In this document: positions 47,301 to 53,314 of the stretch, piece by piece
Numbering within the stretch: the first letter of the stretch is position 1
Layout: each line of letters starts with the position of its first letter
NCBI RefSeq assembly: GCF_000023825.1
Contig: NC_013061.1
Span: 4,960,001 to 5,024,000 of the forward strand
Direction: 5' to 3'
DNA from: Pedobacter heparinus DSM 2366
Lineage (GTDB): Bacteria > Bacteroidota > Bacteroidia > Sphingobacteriales > Sphingobacteriaceae
Length of the DNA: 64,000 nucleotides
Program-made: the position numbers and the translations under genes
Notes under the pieces: generated by a model
Told to the model about the DNA's origin: nothing
Database searches by the model: none
Seen by the model: only the letters and a program-made list of their open reading frames with translations

Positions 47301-47739
47301 ACGCAACCCCCTGCAGCGCTCTTCCAACATCAGCAATAGGCCGCCCAGAAAGGGTCTTATTTACATCGATAGAAGTAACTGCACCGGTCAGGTTTGCTTT
47401 CCTTTGCGTACCATAACCCACCACAACAATTTCATTAAGCGCCTTGTCATCTTCTCTAAGGACTACATTAAGAGTTGTCCCGCTAACTGTTCTTTCCTGT
47501 GTTAAGGAGCCGATGTAAGAGAAGACCAGTACATCTCCTTTTTTTGCACTGATAGAATAGGTTCCGCTAGCTTTGGTCTGGGTACCAATCTGGGTTCCTT
47601 TAATTTTTACAGAAGCTCCGGGTATGGGCAACCCGTCACCTGATGACGTAACCATACCGGTTACTGTAATTTGTTGCGCAAACGTTTGCGTAAACAACAA
47701 AGAAATGCCCACAAAAAGTAATAGTAGTTTTCTTTTCAT
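44320..47739 (-). CDS. SusC/RagA TonB-dependent transporter (cassette 3)
   Basis: The 1139-residue protein has a signal peptide (LLLLFVGISLLFTQTFAQQ), a carboxypeptidase-regulatory-like domain and a SusC signature VVGYGTQRKANLTGAVTSI. The barrel ends in GVQLNF. It shares long stretches with the cassette 1 protein (GEVGSDPLIKIRGQIGS; SVLKDAAASSIYGAKAAFGVILITTK), which points to duplication of a whole susCD-deoR cassette. It has no STN domain. It is transcribed divergently from deoR3 across a 246-base region. Confidence 0.97.
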   Translation of the reverse strand: MKRKLLLLFVGISLLFTQTFAQQITVTGMVTSSGDGLPIPGASVKIKGTQIGTQTKASGTYSISAKKGDVLVFSYIGSLTQERTVSGTTLNVVLREDDKALNEIVVVGYGTQRKANLTGAVTSIDVNKTLSGRPIADVGRALQGVASGLSVVVPSGEVGSDPLIKIRGQIGSFRGTAQPLILLDNVEIPSIQLVNPADIASISVLKDAAASSIYGAKAAFGVILITTKTGSGSDKPTITYTNNFSFQNPWKDLRMGEVSALKYTVDAAERIGTFTPTGAFYYVDRASYQKAVEWQNKYGGTIGSNDPTVFGRDWYVQGPDNQKMGVRTYNPYDLMVKEWAPTQQHNLSIGGTTGKTSYNIGLAALNQSGMMKPAKSDKFTRYNGSVKVSSELNDYVTVRGGAIFSQRNKEYAYITNSTTADPWLYLYRWGPLYPFGNDENGDPIRSPASEAAAANTANILQTYFNANAGATVNITKNWKVDFDYTYSRQDTAWRRPGTRYTARNSWVAPRARVDASGQPVYVNSEGQVVSSTTPGAIRAFDLLKETYTASGSNPDHMYRFVGNWYSHTINAFTTYNLKLKEDHDFKFILGLNRVAVTNESQFTQITNLTDISNPQFNFAAGTTTGGGNLYKEAQLGYFGRVNYAFKNKYLLEANLRYDGTSKFPRDLWWRWFPSFSAGWVASEEQFMEWAKPSLSMLKVRGSWGSIGDQTVSPGLYISQMPNGLSNWISGGIRAPFVGTPTAVQSSITWQDIETKNLGLDLGFFNNSLTATVDVYQRKTKNAIVPKEGIPLTFGVTAPVGNYGELSTKGLELAVEYNHKFGNGVGINVQANYTDAKTTITKYGTLTGVNDNYVGRTIGDIWGYRTDRLFQLSDFDLDANGKPQLITLTAAESALNAGKKAYKLKPGPNGEKPVYQPFLQTSSNFYFGPGDVKFVDVNGDGEISNGKGLLADHGDQEIIGNANPRYEYGFRLGADYKGFDISAFFQGVGSRKIWGDGFLAIPGYNSSDGAMPAAFSENYWTPENTGAFYPAAYNNGASNNANNMQIQDRYLLNMAYLRLKNLTLGYSFPPALLKKISLSSLRVYAAVENLITWDKLGDLPIDPEAINGYSMWNISNYNSGRTATGVPAFKSISFGVQLNF

Positions 47740-47788
47740 AAAAGCTTTTTTAGTTTAGTTAGCATTAGCTGGTCTGATTTTTAAAACA

Positions 47789-47802
47789 CGCAATTACATG
47801 CA
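47789..47802. promoter_or_regulatory. Candidate DeoR operator O3a (YGCA pair, 10-bp period)
   Basis: CGCA at 47789-47792 and TGCA at 47799-47802 are exactly 10 bases apart. The pair lies 50-63 bases upstream of the susC3 start. It is weaker than O1a and O2a but has the same spacing. Confidence 0.5.
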
Positions 47803-47904
47803 TAAAAACAAAACCTAGAATAAATATCATAAATAGTTTTCACATTATTACAAAATATAATACTATTTTTATCTTAAAATACAAATATTTTTATCGAAAG
47901 CCGG

Positions 47905-47938
47905 ACAAACTCTGCAAAAACACGCAAAAACACGTGCA
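47905..47938. promoter_or_regulatory. Candidate DeoR operator O3b (YGCA triplet, 10-bp period)
   Basis: TGCA (47913), CGCA (47923) and the imperfect CGTGCA (47933) repeat every 10 bases. The leader ACAAACTC aligns with the ACAAATAC of O1b. The array is 50-73 bases upstream of the deoR3 ATG, nearly the same distance as in O1b and O2b. Confidence 0.5.
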
Positions 47939-47985
47939 GGTTTTATATACGAAATTTTAACCATTTTAGCCAAAAAATTAAACCA

Positions 47986-48732
47986 ATGCTTAAAAAGGAA
48001 CGCCATGATTTTGTGATGCGCCAGATCAATTTGCATAACCGCGTACTCACATCAGATCTTGTACAGTTATTAAACGTTTCAGAGGATACGATCCGACGGG
48101 ACCTCCAGGAGTTGGCAGAATGGGGACAGCTTTCAAAAGTTCATGGCGGTGCACTGTCCAAGTCTTACCAATCTTCTTTTGACGACAGCGAAGTTTATGC
48201 GAAAGACGCTAAAATCATTATTGCTAAAAAGACGTTACAGCTCATCAAGGATGGGATGGTGATTCTGACCGGGGGCGGAACATCCATTATAGAGTTGGTA
48301 AAACGCTTACCAGAAAATTTAACTGCTACATTTTTTACCATTAGTCCTTTTGTAGCTATAGAGCTATCTAAGTATACCAGAGTCGAAGTTATTCTTATAG
48401 GAGGTTTATTTTCCAAAAATTCGCAGGTAACTTATGGGGGCCATGTCATCAACCAGCTCTCGGAGATCAATGCCGATCTTTGCCTGCTGGGAACCAGTGC
48501 CATACACCCGCAAGATGGATTAACTGATACAGACTGGGAAATCAATCAGCTTAAAAAAGCCATTTTCAGTTCCTCAAAAAGAGCAGCAATTCTGTGTATT
48601 TCAGAAAAACTGAACATCTCATTAAGATTAAAGGTCGCTTCATTAGAAAATATAGACTACCTGATCACAGAGCTTGAACCTGAAGCAATAGAACTTAATC
48701 CATATAGGGTGAAGACTTTACAGATACATTAA
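47986..48732 (+). CDS. DeoR/GlpR-family regulator 3, paired with SusCD cassette 3
   Basis: The 248-residue protein is over 90% identical to regulators 1 and 2 by eye. The first 45 residues, containing the winged HTH, are unchanged, although the DNA carries many synonymous differences. That indicates purifying selection on DNA binding. Sensor changes include KTLQLIKDG, VKRLPENLTATFF, and the tail ELEPEAIELNPYRVKTLQIH. The gene ends 37 bases before the convergent anmK with no clear terminator. Confidence 0.95.
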   Translation: MLKKERHDFVMRQINLHNRVLTSDLVQLLNVSEDTIRRDLQELAEWGQLSKVHGGALSKSYQSSFDDSEVYAKDAKIIIAKKTLQLIKDGMVILTGGGTSIIELVKRLPENLTATFFTISPFVAIELSKYTRVEVILIGGLFSKNSQVTYGGHVINQLSEINADLCLLGTSAIHPQDGLTDTDWEINQLKKAIFSSSKRAAILCISEKLNISLRLKVASLENIDYLITELEPEAIELNPYRVKTLQIH

Positions 48733-48769
48733 AATCGGCTATCTAACCAAATATTTTACTCAGAAATGA

Positions 48770-49969
48770 CTATTCTGGCAAACAAACTTTTCCCATAAAT
48801 ACTGAAGGCACGCCTTCCCTATCCCCAAAATTGGTTTTACCGCCAACCATGGTTTCATTTGCCAGGACGGCAAAAAGTACGGCTTCCTTGGCATCGGGAT
48901 TTATTTCCAGTGCATCTGTTGAAAAGAAACTGGCATTGTTAAGCGCTGTTTTAAGCTGTTTCAACAACAATGGGTTATGCATACCTCCGCCACTGATAAA
49001 GATTGAAGGTGTTTCTGCTTTTCCGAAACATTTTTCAATGGCATTGATGATCACATCAGCGGAAAACCTGCAGAGCGTAGCCATGATATCTTCTTTACTG
49101 ATATGCTCTGTTTTAGACCTGGCCTGTGCCTGCGCCAGATATTCGAGGTTAAAAAGTTCCGGACCTGTCGTTTTAGGAAAGGCTGCGTGCAGAAATTCGG
49201 ATTGCATCAGCTCTGCTAAAAGCTGTTCGTTTACCATTCCAGCACGCGCAATCCGGGCATCCCCATCATAATACAAGCCTTTATAATGTTGCTGTACAAA
49301 CTGGTCCATCAATGTATTTCCGGGCCCTACGTCAGTCGAAAAAACCTTAGCCGCATCATTGTCGCCCGGCAAATAGGTAAAATTGGCAATGCCACCTATA
49401 TTAAGCATAATGCGGTCTTCTCCTTTTTTAGAAAAAAGCAGGTAATCCCCATAAACAGCCAAAGGTGCCCCCTCTCCGCCAGCGGCGATATGTTTTTGCC
49501 TGAAATCGGCAATGGTAATGATACCTGTTTTAACCGCAATATGATCGCCGTCCCCTATTTGCAAAGTTGCATTCGGAAAATCATCCAGTCTATGCAAAGA
49601 TTTCGGCGCATGAAAAATCGTCTGCCCATGGCTCGCTATTACATCAATATCTGATGGCTTTAAACCCCAGGAAGCAATGGCCTCAAGAATCAATTCAGCA
49701 TGCAGCAAACCTACTTTCTCGTTCATCAGGCATACCATTTGCAGATCAGCATCCCTTTTTGAAAAAATAGATTTTACCTCCGCCTTAAATTCATTACTAT
49801 AGGAAACTGTTTTAAATTCTACCAGTCTTACCTGGGTTGCCGTTCCGCTACCTCTCACTGCACATAAAGCAATATCTAAGCCGTCCATTGAAGTACCCGA
49901 CATGAGGCCTATGATTAACCGTTCCGGCTGCTGAATAATTTGAAAAAACTTTTCCCAGGTTGCGTTCAT
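48770..49969 (-). CDS. anmK: Anhydro-N-acetylmuramic acid kinase
   Basis: The 399-residue protein begins with the AnmK phosphate-binding motif GLMSGTSMDGLDIALC (about 21-36). It also has the conserved ASHGQTIFHAP, LNIGGIANFTYLPG and DVGPGNTLMDQFVQQHY segments, then FISGGGMHNPLLL near 325. AnmK phosphorylates 1,6-anhydro-MurNAc from peptidoglycan turnover to MurNAc-6-phosphate in the cytoplasm. It is divergent from the nagB-PIG-L fusion gene across a 173-base region. Together these point to amino-sugar recycling or scavenging. MurQ and NagZ are not in this window. Confidence 0.95.
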   Translation of the reverse strand: MNATWEKFFQIIQQPERLIIGLMSGTSMDGLDIALCAVRGSGTATQVRLVEFKTVSYSNEFKAEVKSIFSKRDADLQMVCLMNEKVGLLHAELILEAIASWGLKPSDIDVIASHGQTIFHAPKSLHRLDDFPNATLQIGDGDHIAVKTGIITIADFRQKHIAAGGEGAPLAVYGDYLLFSKKGEDRIMLNIGGIANFTYLPGDNDAAKVFSTDVGPGNTLMDQFVQQHYKGLYYDGDARIARAGMVNEQLLAELMQSEFLHAAFPKTTGPELFNLEYLAQAQARSKTEHISKEDIMATLCRFSADVIINAIEKCFGKAETPSIFISGGGMHNPLLLKQLKTALNNASFFSTDALEINPDAKEAVLFAVLANETMVGGKTNFGDREGVPSVFMGKVCLPE

Positions 49970-49985
49970 TTTGTAAACATTTTTC

Positions 49986-50040
49986 TACCGCAAGGTAACA
50001 AACGAAAATGGTTTTCTATTTCTTTTCAACCGTTTGCGCA
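49986..50040. promoter_or_regulatory. Possible weak DeoR-like boxes in the anmK/nagB region
   Basis: TACCGCA at 49986-49992 matches the core of operator O1a/O2a, and TTGCGCA occurs at 50034-50040. The 10-bp periodicity seen at the SusCD cassettes is absent. This may be a degenerate site or chance. Confidence 0.25.
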
Positions 50041-50082
50041 GCAAAACATCCGATAAATAAGTGGGATATACTTCTTAAAAAA

Positions 50083-50113
50083 TTTGATAAAGTCAGCAGA
50101 GTACCTATATTTA
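50083..50113 (+). promoter_or_regulatory. Candidate -33/-7 promoter of the nagB fusion gene
   Basis: TTTG at 50083-50086 and TATATTTA at 50106-50113 (one mismatch to TAnnTTTG) are separated by exactly 19 bases. The predicted start near 50120 leaves a leader of about 23 bases before the ATG at 50143. Confidence 0.55.
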
Positions 50114-50142
50114 CTGCTCCGTACAAAATTTAAGAACAAAAA

Positions 50143-52062
50143 ATGGCTAGATTAAATCTTCTGGAAGAAACTCGCTTTGAAAAACTGCCTGTTTCTGTCT
50201 TTGAAAACCCCAAAGAAGCATCTTTAAGTGTTGCCCACCGGATCGGGAACCTCATTAAAGAAAAACAAAAAAACAATGCCCAGGCAGTTTTGGGTTTGGC
50301 TACAGGCGCAACCCCTATTGCTGTGTATGCTGAGCTGGTTAGAATGCACCGGGAGGAGGGTTTAAGTTTTAAAAACGTAGTAACGTTTAACCTTGATGAG
50401 TACTACCCTATGCAACCGAACGCTGCACAGAGCTATGTTACTTTCATGAATGAAAATCTGTTTGATCATATCGATATCGATAAGAAAAACGTAAACATTC
50501 CTGATGGTACATTGAGCTTAGAGGAGATCCCTGCATTTTGCCTGAATTATGAGAAAAAGATTGGAGACCTTGGAGGACTGGACATACAGATCCTCGGTAT
50601 CGGACGTACAGGTCACATCGGATTCAACGAACCTGGCTCTGCACCTAACTCAGGCACACGCCTGGTTACACTGGACGACCTGACCAGACGTGATGCGGCC
50701 AGAGATTTTGGCGGTAAATCTTTTGTTCCCACAAAAGCTATTACCATGGGGGTAGGTACCATTTTTAAAGCCAGGGAAATCATTCTGATGGCCTGGAACA
50801 AGAAAAAGGCACCCATTATTAAGAAGACCGTTGAAGGAGAAATCTCGAGTGAGGTACCAGCAACCTATTTACAGCTATCTGATAATGTTGAATTTATTTT
50901 AGATAAAGATGCCGCTTCCTTACTGACACGTTTTGATACACCATGGTTGGTTAAGGATTGCATCTGGGATGAAAAGCTGACCAGGAAAGCGGTGATCTGG
51001 CTAGCCAATACGCTTAAAAAACCCGTGCTCAAACTTACCGAAGATGACTACAACAATAACGGTATGGCACAGCTTGCTGTTGAACAGGGCCCTGTTTACA
51101 ACATCAATATTCATATATTTAATAAACTGCAACATACCATTACGGGCTGGCCGGGTGGTAAACCTAATGCAGATGACTCACAAAGACCGGAAAGAGCAGA
51201 GCCTGCTAAAAAACGCTCTATCATTTTCTCTCCACATCCTGATGATGATGTGATCTCTATGGGCGGGACATTTATACGCCTGGTAGATCAGCAACAAGAC
51301 GTACATGTAGCGTACCAAACTTCGGGTAATACCGCAGTATGGGATGATGATGCCCTGCGTTTTGTAGAGTTTAACATCGATTTCTCAGAGAAAATGGGGC
51401 TTGAAACAGCTGAGTTAAAGAAACTGTACCAAAACATGCGTTCTTTTATTGAGCAAAAGAAACCCAACCAGATCGACACACCAGAAATACAAACGGTAAA
51501 AGGGCTGATCAGAAAAGGTGAAGCCATTGCCGGCGCACGTTATTGTGGTTTGGCAGACGACCACATTCATTTCATGGCATTGCCATTTTATGAAAGCGGC
51601 AAAAGCCAGAAGAACCCGGTTACCGATGCGGATGTGGTATTGACCATGGAGCTACTGCAAAAGGTAAAACCACACCAGGTATTTGCTGCTGGTGACTTTG
51701 AGGATCCGCATGGTACACACATTGTTTGTTTTAACATCATTCTGGAAGCCTTAAGACGCCTTTCGAAAACGGAGGCCTGGGTTAAAGATTGCTGGTTATG
51801 GATGTACCGCGGCGCGTGGCAGGAGTTTGAGACCTATGAAATTGAAATGGCCGTGCCGCTTAGTCCGCAGGAAGTTGAACGCAAGAAATTTGCTATTTTC
51901 AAACACCAGTCTCAAAAAGACAGGGCAGTATTCCCTGGTGATGATGCAAGGGAATTCTGGCAACGTGCCGAAGACAGGAACAGAGAAACCGCCCAGGCTT
52001 ATGACAGTTTAGGTTTGGCAGAATATGAAGCGATGGAGGCTTTTGTCCGCTATAAGTTTTAG
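50143..52062 (+). CDS. nagB: Glucosamine-6-phosphate deaminase fused to PIG-L-type deacetylase domain
   Basis: The 639-residue protein fuses NagB (about 1-280) to a PIG-L/LmbE domain (about 355-600). The NagB part has the phosphate loop GLATGATPIAVY, catalytic D85 in NLDEYYP, and H158/E163 in GIGRTGHIGFNEPGS. The position equal to E. coli Asp141 is Thr. The second part starts with the metal motif SPHPDDDVISMGG, continues with DPHGTH and ends in a helical tail. NagB converts glucosamine-6-P to fructose-6-P and ammonium. The fused domain suggests deacetylation of GlcNAc-type substrates, perhaps replacing NagA, but this is inference. Similar ~640-aa fusions occur in other Bacteroidota. Confidence 0.93.
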   Translation: MARLNLLEETRFEKLPVSVFENPKEASLSVAHRIGNLIKEKQKNNAQAVLGLATGATPIAVYAELVRMHREEGLSFKNVVTFNLDEYYPMQPNAAQSYVTFMNENLFDHIDIDKKNVNIPDGTLSLEEIPAFCLNYEKKIGDLGGLDIQILGIGRTGHIGFNEPGSAPNSGTRLVTLDDLTRRDAARDFGGKSFVPTKAITMGVGTIFKAREIILMAWNKKKAPIIKKTVEGEISSEVPATYLQLSDNVEFILDKDAASLLTRFDTPWLVKDCIWDEKLTRKAVIWLANTLKKPVLKLTEDDYNNNGMAQLAVEQGPVYNINIHIFNKLQHTITGWPGGKPNADDSQRPERAEPAKKRSIIFSPHPDDDVISMGGTFIRLVDQQQDVHVAYQTSGNTAVWDDDALRFVEFNIDFSEKMGLETAELKKLYQNMRSFIEQKKPNQIDTPEIQTVKGLIRKGEAIAGARYCGLADDHIHFMALPFYESGKSQKNPVTDADVVLTMELLQKVKPHQVFAAGDFEDPHGTHIVCFNIILEALRRLSKTEAWVKDCWLWMYRGAWQEFETYEIEMAVPLSPQEVERKKFAIFKHQSQKDRAVFPGDDAREFWQRAEDRNRETAQAYDSLGLAEYEAMEAFVRYKF

Positions 52063-52081
52063 TTATATTTATTATATTTAT

Positions 52082-52109
52082 ATCCGCTATTGCTTAGGCG
52101 ATAGCGGAT
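52082..52109 (+). terminator. Terminator after the nagB fusion gene
   Basis: A 9-bp stem ATCCGCTAT/ATAGCGGAT, extended by a wobble pair and a further G-C pair, is followed by a T-run (52109-52114). It lies 20 bases after the stop codon and suggests the next gene is transcribed separately or by read-through. Confidence 0.75.
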
Positions 52110-52130
52110 TTTTTGTTTAAAATCATTTTT

Positions 52131-53285
52131 ATGACAGCTCAAACAGCCCTGGATAAGCCAGTAAGATTATTATCCCTTGATTTTTTCAGGGGTGCTACCG
52201 TTGCCGCGATGATCCTGGTTAATAATCCCGGAGACTGGGGCCATATTTATGCCCCGCTTGAACATGCTGAATGGAATGGCTGTACGCCAACAGACCTGAT
52301 TTTCCCATTTTTCCTGTTTATTGTGGGGGTGTCTATCGCCTATGCAATGGGCGGTAAAAAAGCCGATCCTTCATCTCATGGTAAAACTATTGTTAAGGCC
52401 TTAAAAAGGGCATCGATCCTATTCGGACTGGGTTTGTTTTTATCCCTTTTCCCTAAAGTTTTTACAGCACCTCTTGAAGCGTTTCAACAGGTACGCATTC
52501 CGGGTGTATTGCAACGTATTGCGGTAGTGTTCTTGATTTCAGCCATTATCTTCCTTAAAAACACAGAGAAAAATATCTTTAAAATTTTATTAGCTATACT
52601 GGCCGTTTACTGGGCTTTAATGACCTTTATTCCGGTACCCGGGGTCGGCTATGCCAACCTGGAGAAAGAAACCAATCTAGGGGCCTGGCTGGACAGGAGC
52701 ATCCTTACAGAAGCCCATTTATGGAAATCGGCCAAAACATGGGATCCGGAAGGCATACTGAGTACCCTGCCCGCTATTGCAACCGGACTGTTCGGAATCT
52801 TGGTTGGCGTGTATTTAAAGCGCAAAGATGTGGATGCCGCAACAAAAATTTCCTGGTTGTTTTGTACAGGATGTGCCGCTGTAGCTTTAGGCCTGCTTTG
52901 GGACCTTCAGTTCCCGATCAATAAATCTTTATGGACCAGTTCATTTGTACTTTATACGGGTGGCCTGGCCACGATGATCCTCTCTTTATGTTATTGGATC
53001 ATCGACGTTCAGCAATACAACCGTTTTACCAAGCCATTTGTGGTATATGGAGTAAATGCAATTACGGTTTTCTTTTTATCCGGTCTGATCCCCAGAATAT
53101 TCCGCATGATTACAGTTAAGGGGTCCAACGGATCGGATATGAACCTTCAGTCCTGGTTGTATTCAGGCTTTGCGGCATCTTTTTCGCCCATCAATGCCTC
53201 GCTGGCCTGGGCCATTAGTTTTATTTTGTTCTGGCTTGTGATTCTATGGGTGATGTACAACAAAAAAATCATTATAAAAGTTTAA
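52131..53285 (+). CDS. NagX/HGSNAT-like membrane acyltransferase (DUF5009 type)
   Basis: I use the ATG at 52131 (384 aa, MTAQTALDKPVRLLSLD); the upstream TTG is unlikely. About ten hydrophobic segments follow. The start RLLSLDFFRGATVAAMILVNNPG and the EWNGCTPTDLIFPFFLFIVG motif match the heparan-alpha-glucosaminide N-acetyltransferase/DUF5009 family, often called NagX in bacterial GlcNAc operons. The family moves acyl groups across membranes to glucosamine. The surroundings (anmK and nagB) support a role in amino-sugar metabolism. Confidence 0.85.
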   Translation: MTAQTALDKPVRLLSLDFFRGATVAAMILVNNPGDWGHIYAPLEHAEWNGCTPTDLIFPFFLFIVGVSIAYAMGGKKADPSSHGKTIVKALKRASILFGLGLFLSLFPKVFTAPLEAFQQVRIPGVLQRIAVVFLISAIIFLKNTEKNIFKILLAILAVYWALMTFIPVPGVGYANLEKETNLGAWLDRSILTEAHLWKSAKTWDPEGILSTLPAIATGLFGILVGVYLKRKDVDAATKISWLFCTGCAAVALGLLWDLQFPINKSLWTSSFVLYTGGLATMILSLCYWIIDVQQYNRFTKPFVVYGVNAITVFFLSGLIPRIFRMITVKGSNGSDMNLQSWLYSGFAASFSPINASLAWAISFILFWLVILWVMYNKKIIIKV

Positions 53286-53314
53286 ATTAGCCGCAACTAA
53301 TTGAACCTTTTTTC

